The position numbers were made by a program, and so were the translations under genes. This document shows, in pieces, positions 1 through 9,264 of a stretch of DNA of 64,000 nucleotides. Each line of letters starts with the position of its first letter. Position 1 is the stretch's first letter. Under the pieces are notes generated by a model that was not told the DNA's origin, made no database searches, and saw only the letters and a program-made list of their open reading frames with translations. This stretch comes from Vibrio ezurae NBRC 102218 (lineage in GTDB: Bacteria > Pseudomonadota > Gammaproteobacteria > Enterobacterales > Vibrionaceae), in assembly GCF_000467185.1 (NCBI RefSeq), contig NZ_BATM01000002.1, forward strand, positions 1 to 64,000, given 5' to 3'.

Positions 1-4
1 AATT

Positions 5-32
5 CTGCTCACTTACTTAGTGTGATTGGTAT
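5..32 (-). repeat. Dispersed ATACCAAT repeat, copy 1
   Basis: Read on the minus strand, this starts ATACCAATCACACTAAG and continues TAAGTGAGCAG. It is nearly identical to the copies at 19865 and 44803. The window edge may cut off the 3' part seen in those copies (the AGCGCAGGAAAAATGCT segment). It lies in the intergenic space downstream of the binding-protein gene. It is a non-coding family member of unknown function. Confidence 0.75.
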
Positions 33-116
33 AACTCATTAAACGAAGTAGGACCTATGCGAGCACAGTATTCACTCAGTTCCAGCCTAGGTCACTACTA
101 TGATGGAGCGTTACAA

Positions 117-977
117 TTAATGCACTGCGGTAAGTTTGTGGAACTGCTCCACGGAGACGATGGCTTCTGTCGGTAAGTCATCAAAAGACTCCCCAAACCA
201 TTTTTGTTGAAGCTCAGCCATTTTGCCGGTCTGTTTAAGATGAGCAAAAAACTCCGTGAGGTACGCCAGTAGTTCTGGATTATCCTTAGGGACAGGCCAG
301 CTAATGAAACCGGGGCCTGAAACAGCCTTGCCTTTCTTAAAGATCTTCGATTTAGCTTTAACAACCTCATTGACCGACACAACACTGTTAATCACGTAGT
401 CCACGCGACCATTGGCAAGATCCGCATACGCTTCAGGGTAAGATTGATACTCAACCACCTTACCTAGCTTTTTACCTTGGGACTCAAGCATCGTTTTTAG
501 CTCTGGTAGCCTTTCAAGTAGTGCACTGCCTGCTTGCAGCCCGACGGTTTTACCATCTAAGTCACTGATTGTATTAGTACTGCCATCTTTAGCTCTTGCC
601 ATGAAGTAATGCTGAGCTGAGGCAATTGGCGGCGTAAAATCAAACACTTTAAGGCGAGCATCAGTGATAATTGCCCCGGTCAATGCAAAGTCATACTGAC
701 CTGCGGACACAGAGGCGAGCAATCCTGTCCAAGGTAAGATGTCTTGCTTTACCTCAAACTGAGAATAGTGACGAAGCTCGTCCAGTAAATCTTTATTGAT
801 ACCAGTCGCTTTACCTTGTGCAATAAAATTGAAAGGTGAGTAGTTATCCTCAGTGGCCACCTTTAATCCTGCGCTCGCAAACGAGGGCATTTCCGTAGCA
901 ACGGCTAAACTCGACATACCTAAAGTCATTGTTGTGGCTGCAATCGCTAGCCATTTTGTCATTCCCTGTCTCATCAT
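117..977 (-). CDS. Periplasmic amino-acid-type ABC substrate-binding protein (family 3)
   Basis: This is a secreted solute receptor of the bacterial extracellular solute-binding family 3 (286 residues). The start at 977 was chosen because an AAGGAAAG ribosome-binding site lies just upstream and the protein then begins with a classical signal peptide (basic start, hydrophobic stretch, cleavage near AVA-TE at residue 27). The mature part shows the usual two-lobe features: YSPFNF near the ligand pocket and TDARLKVFDFTPP, matching the family's conserved arginine/aspartate block. It is divergent from a MocR-type regulator 200 bases away, so it is probably controlled by it. The permease and ATPase, if any, would lie left of the window. 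Family 3 proteins usually bind amino acids. Given the neighbours, taurine or a related amino-sulfonate is a reasonable guess but is not shown by the sequence. Confidence 0.85.
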   Translation of the reverse strand: MMRQGMTKWLAIAATTMTLGMSSLAVATEMPSFASAGLKVATEDNYSPFNFIAQGKATGINKDLLDELRHYSQFEVKQDILPWTGLLASVSAGQYDFALTGAIITDARLKVFDFTPPIASAQHYFMARAKDGSTNTISDLDGKTVGLQAGSALLERLPELKTMLESQGKKLGKVVEYQSYPEAYADLANGRVDYVINSVVSVNEVVKAKSKIFKKGKAVSGPGFISWPVPKDNPELLAYLTEFFAHLKQTGKMAELQQKWFGESFDDLPTEAIVSVEQFHKLTAVH

Positions 978-1101
978 TCTTTCCTTGCTGTATTTTGTGA
1001 ACACCTTCACTTTAGAGATGAGACAGCTAGATGGGTTAGAGCCAATTTTCAAAACCGTTTGGGACAGCATGTCAAAACAGCCAAATAATACCAAAGAGGT
1101 A

Positions 1102-1132
1102 GGCTTGCTTCTTGCGTTGGCTTGCTTCTTGC
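1102..1132. promoter_or_regulatory. 14-base direct repeat, candidate operator of the MocR-type regulator
   Basis: GGCTTGCTTCTTGC occurs twice without mismatch, at 1102-1115 and 1119-1132 (17-base period), in the divergent spacer between the binding-protein gene and the regulator. Regulators of the MocR/GabR/TauR type are known to bind direct repeats, so this is a natural operator candidate. The second copy ends about 49 bases before the regulator start. The binding itself is inference. Confidence 0.5.
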
Positions 1133-1180
1133 AAAAGCTAATGAAACACCATGAGTAACCAATATAGGGAGATTGACTCC

Positions 1181-2671
1181 ATGGCGATCAATTACAGCTG
1201 TTTCATTGAATTTGATAATAAGAGAAGCTTGCAGGAACAAGTCCGAGAATATTTAGTTAAGGGCATATTAGAAGGTGTTTTTTCTGTGGATGAAGCGCTC
1301 CCCTCATGCCGTAAGCTCTCCAGCCAACTGAAGGTATCTCGCAATACTGTTTCTTTAGTGTACGAGGCGTTATTGGATGATGGCTATCTGATCAGCAAAC
1401 CGAGAAGTGGTTACTATCTCTCTGAAAAATATAGATTTAGACAACAAGAAGTGGAAGACGAACTGGATCATTTTGAAGCAGATAACCCACCAAGTGCACC
1501 AAACTGGGCCAAGCGACTAAAAATATCCACAGACCGATTTCCACGTATAGTAAAACCATCACATTGGAGCTGTTATCAATATCCATTTATTTACGGACAG
1601 CCCAGTATCAACGACTTTCCCTTAGCGCAATGGCGTGAATCGACACGTAAAGTCATTGCCGATCCTAACGATCATGGCTGGTTGTGTGACAAGGTAGACA
1701 AAGACGTTGATCTTCTCGTTGAACAAATTCGTACACGCGTCCTTCCGCAACGAGGAATACACGCCAAGAGTGATGAAATTTTGATAACGATAGGTTCACA
1801 AAATGCCTTGTATTTAGTCTCTCAATTATTAATGAATACAGGCTCTCGGGTTGGTGTAGAAAACCCAGGTTACAAAGAAGCGAACAATATCTTTAGCCTT
1901 GCAGGTGCGCAGCTCCACCCCCATACCGTCGATGAAGAAGGCTTAGTACTCAATGAACTCTCAGCTATGTGTGACTACTTTTATGTCACACCTAGCCATC
2001 AAGCTCCTACGGGAGTGACCATGAGTAAACAGCGCCGCAATACGTTGCTGCAACAAGCTCGAAGCAATGATGCCATCATCATTGAAGACGATTACGACTC
2101 TGACAGTAACTCTGAATGGGCTCCCTTACCGGCACTAAAAGCACAAGATAAAGATAATCGAGTCATTTATGTCAGTAGCTTTTCTAAAGTACTCGCTCCG
2201 GGATTGCGCCTTGGCTACATTGTTGCCCCTGAAGAGTTAATCTACGAACTGCGTACATTACGACGCTTAATGTATCGGCATCCACCAAGCCGAGTGCAAA
2301 TGGAAATGGCGCACTTTATCTCACAAGGTTATTACGACAGTTTTCTTCGTCGATTCAAAGAAAACACACGCCAGCGCTGGCAAACCATCAATGATGCAGT
2401 GGAACACTATCTTCCTGATTGTGCTAGGTTGGCGAAAAATCATTACAGCAATGCATTATGGTTGGAAACGCCAAACAAGATGAGCAGCCAACGCCTTGCT
2501 TCTCGCGCCTTATCTGCTGGTGTGCTCATAGAGACTGGCTATTCTCATTTTATGGATCATCAACAATCTCATCCAGAAACCAACACCTATTTTAGATTAG
2601 GATTTCATGCCATCGATAAAACACTCATTACTCCGGGAGTTGAACAATTGGCTAAAGTCATCCACGGTTAA
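1181..2671 (+). CDS. MocR/TauR-like regulator (GntR HTH fused to aminotransferase domain)
   Basis: This is a chimeric PLP-dependent transcription regulator (496 residues). Residues about 8-75 form a GntR-type winged helix (EALPSCRKLSSQLKVSRNT then a VYEALLDDGYL recognition region). Residues about 130-490 form a fold-type I aminotransferase-like domain with the PLP lysine K336 in SSFSKVLAPG and an EDDYDSD motif. Start 1181 is preferred over an in-frame ATG 30 bases upstream because AGGGAG lies 9 bases before it. Members of this family sense PLP adducts of amines (GABA, taurine, pyridoxal). Its neighbours are an aminotransferase, a TauE-type exporter and an IsfD-like reductase, which points to a TauR-like role in taurine use, but the inducer is inferred. 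It converges on the aminotransferase gene with a terminator between. Confidence 0.85.
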   Translation: MAINYSCFIEFDNKRSLQEQVREYLVKGILEGVFSVDEALPSCRKLSSQLKVSRNTVSLVYEALLDDGYLISKPRSGYYLSEKYRFRQQEVEDELDHFEADNPPSAPNWAKRLKISTDRFPRIVKPSHWSCYQYPFIYGQPSINDFPLAQWRESTRKVIADPNDHGWLCDKVDKDVDLLVEQIRTRVLPQRGIHAKSDEILITIGSQNALYLVSQLLMNTGSRVGVENPGYKEANNIFSLAGAQLHPHTVDEEGLVLNELSAMCDYFYVTPSHQAPTGVTMSKQRRNTLLQQARSNDAIIIEDDYDSDSNSEWAPLPALKAQDKDNRVIYVSSFSKVLAPGLRLGYIVAPEELIYELRTLRRLMYRHPPSRVQMEMAHFISQGYYDSFLRRFKENTRQRWQTINDAVEHYLPDCARLAKNHYSNALWLETPNKMSSQRLASRALSAGVLIETGYSHFMDHQQSHPETNTYFRLGFHAIDKTLITPGVEQLAKVIHG

Positions 2672-2728
2672 CTTTACTCAGTATTGCCCAAGACTCGGTA
2701 CTTCTAAGGCTTATACCGCTAAAATAAC

Positions 2729-2760
2729 AGCGCCAAGACTGACGTCTTGGCGCTTCTTTT
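2729..2760 (+). terminator. Intrinsic terminator after the MocR-type regulator
   Basis: A perfect 11-base stem AGCGCCAAGAC / GTCTTGGCGCT with a TGAC loop is followed by TCTTTT. It sits between the convergent regulator and aminotransferase genes and may serve both. Confidence 0.85.
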
Positions 2761-2792
2761 ATGTTGTTCTAAACCTATCGATGGCGCGATGT

Positions 2793-4106
2793 TTAACCAA
2801 GCTCCGCTAAAGCTTGGCTAATGATAGCCACTCCTTGAGCAATCTCATTTGGCTTAATGATCAGTGGCGGAGCGACATGAATTCGATTGTTCACAATGAA
2901 AGTCAGTAAGCCTTTTTCCGTCATCTTCGCCTTAAGAGAGGCGATTTTACTGTTGCTCAATGGCTCACGAGTGGCTCTATCTTCCACCAACTCTAATGCC
3001 CAAAACATGCCTTTGCCCCGGATATCACCGATGCACTGGTGCTGCTCCATTAACTCAATTAATGCAGGCCCCAACACCTTATTTCCTATCTCATCGGCAT
3101 AGCGAACTATGCCCTCTTCTTCCATGGCATCTAAAGTGGCAACGATCGCTGACATGGCCAATGGGTGCCCTGAATAAGTAAGCCCCCCCATAAAGAAATT
3201 ACTTTTAAAGTATTCCGATATCGCGTCACTGACTATCACACCACCTGCGGGTACATAACCCGAGTTCACTCCCTTAGCAAAGGTAATTAAATCTGGGATG
3301 ACGTTAAAGTGTTCAAAGGCAAACCAGCGGCCTGTTCGACCAAAGCCAACCATGACTTCATCAAAAATCAGCTGGATGCCATGCTCGGTTGCAAGCTCTC
3401 TAACCCCTTGCAGATAGCCTTCAGGTGGTAACAAGAAGCCAGCAGTCCCTGGAATGGTTTCAAGGATAATCGCAGCAATAGCGTGGGGGCCTTCACACTC
3501 AATAACGCGTTTTAAATGTTGCAGAGCACGTTCACACTCTTGCGCTTCGGTTTGCGCGTTAAACTCAGTGCGATATAAGTAGGGATTAAAAAAATGCACA
3601 TGCCCACGGCTGTATTCATTGGGGACACGACGAAAATCCCCTGTCGCGGCAATCGCACTTCCCGTATTACCATGATAGGAGCGATAAGCTGACAGTACCT
3701 TATCACGGCCTGTAAACTGCCTTGCCATACGAATAGCATTTTCATTGGCATCCGCGCCTGCATTGGTAAAAAACACCTTTTTAAAGTGACTAGGTGCTCT
3801 GTCTAAAATACGCTTAGCCGCTTCTCCACGGGTGAGGTTAGCGGTCGCTGGGGCAATAGTGACTAAGGTTTCTGCTTGAGCCTTAATCGCATCAATCACC
3901 TTAGGGTGCTGATGACCAATATTGGTATTCACCAACTGACTGCTGAAATCGAGATATTGTTTGCCCTCAAAGTCCCATAAGGTGCATCCCTGAGCACCTG
4001 CGATTGCAATCGGTGCCGCTGACTCTTGTACTGACCAAGAGTGGAAGACATGCTTGTCTAATTCTACGACGTACTGATTTGAACTCTCTGTGCCAAAGCC
4101 ATCCAT
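2793..4106 (-). CDS. Class III PLP aminotransferase, probable taurine aminotransferase (Toa/Tpa type)
   Basis: This is a cytoplasmic omega-amino-acid aminotransferase of the acetylornithine/class III family (437 residues). The PLP Schiff-base lysine is K278 in FAKGVNSGY. The aspartate that contacts the pyridine nitrogen is in LIFDEVMVGFGRTG, and YRSYHGNTG supplies the stacking tyrosine region. The start at 4106 is taken because AGGAG lies 7 bases before it; the ATG at 4112 would touch that site. It is divergent from the exporter and reductase genes at 4341-5811. Taurine:pyruvate and taurine:2-oxoglutarate aminotransferases belong to this family. With the IsfD homologue nearby, the likely reaction is taurine to sulfoacetaldehyde. 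Other omega-amine substrates (beta-alanine, GABA) cannot be excluded from sequence alone. Confidence 0.8.
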   Translation of the reverse strand: MDGFGTESSNQYVVELDKHVFHSWSVQESAAPIAIAGAQGCTLWDFEGKQYLDFSSQLVNTNIGHQHPKVIDAIKAQAETLVTIAPATANLTRGEAAKRILDRAPSHFKKVFFTNAGADANENAIRMARQFTGRDKVLSAYRSYHGNTGSAIAATGDFRRVPNEYSRGHVHFFNPYLYRTEFNAQTEAQECERALQHLKRVIECEGPHAIAAIILETIPGTAGFLLPPEGYLQGVRELATEHGIQLIFDEVMVGFGRTGRWFAFEHFNVIPDLITFAKGVNSGYVPAGGVIVSDAISEYFKSNFFMGGLTYSGHPLAMSAIVATLDAMEEEGIVRYADEIGNKVLGPALIELMEQHQCIGDIRGKGMFWALELVEDRATREPLSNSKIASLKAKMTEKGLLTFIVNNRIHVAPPLIIKPNEIAQGVAIISQALAELG

Positions 4107-4226
4107 ATTCATTCTCCTGTGCGATACCTAGACCATTGTCGTTGTACTTGTTGTGTCCCAATATTTTGGCGATAAGTGATGCGAAAGGCGTAGGGGCAGT
4201 TTAAAAAAAGCCTTGTGTCAGGCAAT

Positions 4227-4252
4227 AAGATTGCTCTGCCTCAAACAATCTT
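4227..4252. promoter_or_regulatory. Inverted repeat in the aminotransferase/exporter divergent promoter
   Basis: The arms AAGATTG (4227-4233) and CAATCTT (4246-4252) are separated by 12 bases. The repeat lies between two divergent genes of the candidate taurine module. It is a possible regulator site, but it does not resemble the direct repeat at 1102. Confidence 0.3.
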
Positions 4253-4340
4253 TACAACTGGCTCTATGGCGAAACCCAATGCCTGATTACATTGAGGGAC
4301 ATTGATGAATATGACATAGACGAACCAAGGACGAATAAAC

Positions 4341-5811
<1,471 letters not shown>

Positions 5812-5815
5812 CAGG

Positions 5816-5846
5816 CAAAAAAAAGAGCTTGCTAATCGCAAGCTCT
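5816..5846 (-). terminator. Terminator-like hairpin downstream of the alginate lyase gene
   Basis: AGAGCTTGC / GCAAGCTCT form a 9-base stem with a 5-base loop. On the minus strand the stem is followed by a run of eight T, so it would end transcripts coming from the alginate lyase gene. It can also stop read-through from isfD less efficiently. Confidence 0.75.
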
Positions 5847-5849
5847 GAA

Positions 5850-5939
5850 AACTATGAGGGAAATTAAGCGTTAATCCTATAACTGACTCAATCCCCTAAC
5901 CCTCATAGTTAATCAAAGTGTCTAGCCCCCACCAGACAC
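5850..5939. other. Clustered inverted repeats between isfD and the alginate lyase gene
   Basis: AACTATGAGGG (5850-5860) pairs perfectly with CCCTCATAGTT (5900-5910) across a 39-base loop that itself contains TTAAGCGTTAA. A second hairpin, GTGTCT / AGACAC, lies at 5918-5939. Neither is followed by a U-tract on either strand. It could be 3'-UTR structure or a small RNA; the function is unknown. Confidence 0.45.
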
Positions 5940-5984
5940 CTTGACCTATTCTATTGGCATGATTGAAATGCCACTAAACCGATA

Positions 5985-7043
5985 TTATTGGTCTAGGTTT
6001 AACTTGTAGAAGCTAACTTGAGCGTAATCGCCTGCTTCAAGGCCGTTGTTTGAACAACCTGCTGAACCAGTGTTACATTGGTTGTAGTTACCTGCTTTAA
6101 AGTACATCCAGTCATTTGCATAACCTTGGTCGTATTTGTCGCCTTTTAGGTGACCTTCAGCTAGGTTAACGTCAAATTTTTTCACTTCTTGATTTGGCTG
6201 ACCTGGGTTTTTAGTAAATGTTAGGTGCATGATGTCACCTTCAACGTTTACGTCGTAAGAGAAGATATCGCCAAGTTTGATACCATCAGTAGGTTCTGCT
6301 GAACCTTTACGTAGGCCGTGTTGACCAAATACGTCAGTGCTGATGTCGTGACGGAATTTATATTCATCACCTTTAGCGTTTGTTTCGTAGTTCCAGTAAA
6401 CAGAGCCGTATTCGTGACCTGGTAGTTTACGGTATACGATTTTTAGAGGTTCGTTTTTAGAACCGTGGATTTGACCGATAACAGTCGCGAATGCGCCACC
6501 TTTTTTGTAGTTACCGCTTGTACTTACCCAATCAACCGCAAGAGTTGCGCTCATGTGACCGCCAATCGCACCGTATTTTTCTGCGTCTTTAGTAGACGCA
6601 ACAGTGAAGTTGTTTTTCGGTGATGAGTAATCGTCAGATAGCATTGCGCGAAGTTCGCTACGTGCATTCTTAGAGTTAGGTGTTGTCATTGCTTTGTTTG
6701 GAGCTTTGAACACCATTGCACCTGTGGTTTTGTCAGTGTAGAACCACTGCGCTTGAGAGAAAGGCTTCTCTTTATTGTTCAGCATTGACTTGTAAATTTC
6801 CATTACTTTGCCAGCGCGTTCAGCCTTGTCATCGTCCATAGGTAGGTTCAACTTGAACTTAGATAGGTCAAAGTTCTCAGCAGGAGCTTTGGTTACGTCT
6901 AAGTTGTATTGAGCCGCAAGTTGCGGATCTTGGTTAGCCGGTGTGGCTGATGCAGTATCAGGAGAAGAAGCTGTAGAACAACCTGCTAGTCCAGCGACAA
7001 GTGCTGAAACAACAACAGCAGCAATCTTATTTTTTGTATGCAT
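5985..7043 (-). CDS. Alginate lyase lipoprotein, polysaccharide lyase family 7
   Basis: This enzyme cleaves alginate by beta-elimination (352 residues). The lipoprotein signal peptide ends in lipobox LAGC with C22, so the protein should be anchored in the outer membrane. The PL7 hallmarks are present in order: RSELR at 128-132, QIH at 191-193, and YFKAGNYNQ at 314-322, which carry the catalytic R, Q, H and Y. AGAGG lies 7 bases before the ATG. The C-terminal half has two further cysteines (in NQCN and AGCSN) that may form a disulfide. It follows the Tct transporter genes on the same strand, but 187 bases and a strong hairpin separate them. No other alginate-use genes (KdgF, DehR, other PLs) are visible here. 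Confidence 0.93.
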   Translation of the reverse strand: MHTKNKIAAVVVSALVAGLAGCSTASSPDTASATPANQDPQLAAQYNLDVTKAPAENFDLSKFKLNLPMDDDKAERAGKVMEIYKSMLNNKEKPFSQAQWFYTDKTTGAMVFKAPNKAMTTPNSKNARSELRAMLSDDYSSPKNNFTVASTKDAEKYGAIGGHMSATLAVDWVSTSGNYKKGGAFATVIGQIHGSKNEPLKIVYRKLPGHEYGSVYWNYETNAKGDEYKFRHDISTDVFGQHGLRKGSAEPTDGIKLGDIFSYDVNVEGDIMHLTFTKNPGQPNQEVKKFDVNLAEGHLKGDKYDQGYANDWMYFKAGNYNQCNTGSAGCSNNGLEAGDYAQVSFYKLNLDQ

Positions 7044-7072
7044 TTTAACCTCTAAGATTTATTTATAGCGTC

Positions 7073-7102
7073 GCTGAGCACAAGAGATACCCTGTGCTCA
7101 GC
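7073..7102 (-). other. Strong hairpin in the alginate lyase leader
   Basis: GCTGAGCACA / TGTGCTCAGC form a perfect 10-base stem with a 10-base loop, about 30 bases before the lyase start. No U-tract follows, so this is either an mRNA-stabilising leader structure or the 3' end of the tct transcript rather than a standard terminator. Confidence 0.5.
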
Positions 7103-7230
7103 AATGAACATGCTAAAACAATACATTAATATAATATTACAAATAGCTGTCAGGATCACACTTTGAAATATCCTAGCTTGATTTGTCTACAAACTTATTT
7201 TCCGCTTATCGACAAAACATACCAAGAATC

Positions 7231-8727
7231 TTAGTCATTGGTATCTATTTGCATCTGTTTTTTCTTTTTCATCTTCATTGTAGAGTAGACTGAGAATACC
7301 GCCAATAATATGAAGGCAAGCGCAATCGGTCTTTCATACAAAAATGACCAAGAGTTGTCATACATCAGCAGAGCTTTACGCAAGTTCGTTTCTGCCATTG
7401 GCCCTAAAATAATCGCCAATAATATCGGTGATGAAGGGATATCTAATTTACCTAACACAAAACCTAAAATACCAAAACTGATGGCAATGCCAACATCAAA
7501 CATAGAGTTGTTAATCGCGTAAGCACCAACAACGGATAAGAATATAATGATAGGAATCATCAACATCTTAGGCACTTCAATGATGCGACAGAAAAAGCGA
7601 ATGCCGATCAGACCCACAATCAACATCACAATATTGGCCACCAGCATAGAGCTAAATACGCCATAAACCACTTCAGGGTTTTGCGCAAATAACAGCGGCC
7701 CCGGAGTTAAGCCCTGTACGATTAATGCCCCTAATAACACCGCAGCCACCGCATCGCCAGGAACACCTAACGTCAACAGAGGAACCAGTGATCCCCCTGT
7801 TACCCCGTTATTGCCAGCTTCTGCTGCCGCTAAGCCTCGTACTGAACCTTTACCAAATTCATCTGGATTCTTAGCAGAACGCTTCGCTTCGTTATAGCAA
7901 ACAAACGCCGAAATATCCGCACCGGCTCCAGGAACTGAACCTATGGATGTCCCCATCAAACCGCTTTTTATCGCCGTTGGCATCATCTCTTTTAAATCTT
8001 GTTTACTCAGCAGCTTATGATCAAACTTAGCGACTTTAGCTTGCTTCTCTTTTAGGATTCGTTCGATTTGGTTAATCGCTTCTGATAGCGCAAATAGACC
8101 GATAAGCACAGGGATAACATTGATACCACTGTAAAGATCCATCACGCCAAAGGTAAATCTAGGCACACTACTGATAGGGTCTAAACCGACAGTCGATACT
8201 AGCAAACCTATGGTACCTGCAAGCAAGCCCTTCAAAATATTTTGTGCTGACACACTGGCAATAATAGTTAAACCAAATAAAGCTAACGCAAAGTATTCAG
8301 GAGCATTAAAACGCAGCGCAAAGTTAGCTAATAAAGGCGCAATCGCGATTAAAACTATGGTACTGATCAGTCCGCCGACAAACGAGGCGATAGCCGAGAT
8401 ACTTAACGCTCTTGCCGCCTGTCCTTTGGCCGCTAAGGTATGTCCATCAAGAACCGTGGCGGCGGAGGCGGGAGTACCCGGTGTTTTTAATAAAATGGCC
8501 GCTATCGAACCACCGTATATACCACCGATATATACACCGATCAGCATCACTAGCGCCGCGGTCGGTTCCATACCAAATGTAAATGGCAATAGAATTGCCA
8601 CACCCATGGTTGCGGTCAGTCCTGGTAGGGCACCAAGTACGATTCCCCCTACCACACCAAAAATAAGAATAGGTAAAACAGCTGGGCTGAACGCGGTCAG
8701 TAAGCCATTCAATAAATGTTCAATCAT
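7231..8727 (-). CDS. tctA: Tripartite tricarboxylate transporter large permease, TctA family
   Basis: This is the large membrane subunit of a TTT importer (498 residues, about 12 transmembrane segments). Recognisable family features are GALPGLTATMGVAILLP near residues 33-49, GGIYGGSIAAILL, the PGTPASAATVLDG block, and the second-half repeat SVPGAGADISAF and TLGVPGDAVAAVLLGAL. The C-terminus is lysine-rich and cytoplasmic. It lies 9 bases after TctB. Together with TctB and the periplasmic TctC it drives sodium- or proton-coupled uptake of a small carboxylate. The ligand cannot be read from sequence. Confidence 0.95.
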   Translation of the reverse strand: MIEHLLNGLLTAFSPAVLPILIFGVVGGIVLGALPGLTATMGVAILLPFTFGMEPTAALVMLIGVYIGGIYGGSIAAILLKTPGTPASAATVLDGHTLAAKGQAARALSISAIASFVGGLISTIVLIAIAPLLANFALRFNAPEYFALALFGLTIIASVSAQNILKGLLAGTIGLLVSTVGLDPISSVPRFTFGVMDLYSGINVIPVLIGLFALSEAINQIERILKEKQAKVAKFDHKLLSKQDLKEMMPTAIKSGLMGTSIGSVPGAGADISAFVCYNEAKRSAKNPDEFGKGSVRGLAAAEAGNNGVTGGSLVPLLTLGVPGDAVAAVLLGALIVQGLTPGPLLFAQNPEVVYGVFSSMLVANIVMLIVGLIGIRFFCRIIEVPKMLMIPIIIFLSVVGAYAINNSMFDVGIAISFGILGFVLGKLDIPSSPILLAIILGPMAETNLRKALLMYDNSWSFLYERPIALAFILLAVFSVYSTMKMKKKKQMQIDTND

Positions 8728-8736
8728 ACCGCCTCC

Positions 8737-9183
8737 TTAATAAAACAAACCTTCAGGAAGTGCGATATAGAACACCTCACCAAATAAGTAATAAACACCA
8801 AACACAAACGCCCAAGCCACGACGTAATACAATGGCTTTTTCACTTTGAATAGCATTAAGTAAACAGTAAATGCGACTAGACTCGCCAATAAGTAACCAA
8901 TCAAGCTAATCAAAAACGCGTACCCAATTAAGAATGCCACGCCAAATAGCGCCATTTTAGAGAAAATAGCGGGTTGCTTTTCAGCATCTATAGATTTCAA
9001 TTTATGTTGCACTAACAGCGCAATACAAATAAGAATTTGTGCAATTGCAATTGCGGTAGGAAAAAACTTTGCATCAACACTCGCGTCTTGAAAACGAGGT
9101 TCTGCGAATTGACCGATAAAAACCAAAATAACTGCGCTTAGGGCAATGATCAGGGATGGGAAGACAACATTTCTATTAATCAT
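8737..9183 (-). CDS. tctB: Tripartite tricarboxylate transporter small permease, TctB family
   Basis: This is a poorly conserved small membrane subunit (148 residues) with four predicted transmembrane segments, the first around FPSLIIALSAVILVFIG. DAKFFPTAIAI resembles the conserved N-terminal loop of TctB proteins. It sits between the receptor and the large permease in the usual tctCBA order. The spacing to TctA is 9 bases, so the two are translated from one message. Confidence 0.88.
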   Translation of the reverse strand: MINRNVVFPSLIIALSAVILVFIGQFAEPRFQDASVDAKFFPTAIAIAQILICIALLVQHKLKSIDAEKQPAIFSKMALFGVAFLIGYAFLISLIGYLLASLVAFTVYLMLFKVKKPLYYVVAWAFVFGVYYLFGEVFYIALPEGLFY

Positions 9184-9218
9184 AATGCTACCCGAAAAAG
9201 CTGAATTTCAAAGAAATT

Positions 9219-9241
9219 GGGAGCCCTTGAATAGGGCTCCC
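9219..9241 (-). terminator. Intercistronic hairpin between tctC and tctB
   Basis: GGGAGCCC / GGGCTCCC form an 8-base GC-rich stem with a 7-base loop, followed on the minus strand by AATTTCTTT. The position after the receptor gene fits a partial terminator or 3' stabiliser that raises receptor expression over the permeases. Confidence 0.6.
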
Positions 9242-9264
9242 GAGCGAAAGTAAGTGTTTAAAAA

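Noticed and set aside
23..116. Small gene at the left edge
   Set aside because: The short frames here have no ribosome-binding site, and part of the sequence is a repeat copy.
978..1094. Extended N-terminus for the family-3 binding protein
   Set aside because: The upstream 39 codons would hide the signal peptide, and the ribosome-binding site favours 977.
7145..7164. CRP-like half-site upstream of the alginate lyase gene
   Set aside because: Only the TGTGATC half is present and the right half does not fit the spacing.
8210..8740. 176-codon frame on the plus strand across tctA
   Set aside because: It lies entirely opposite the TctA coding sequence, which is conserved in its own frame. It has no ribosome-binding site.
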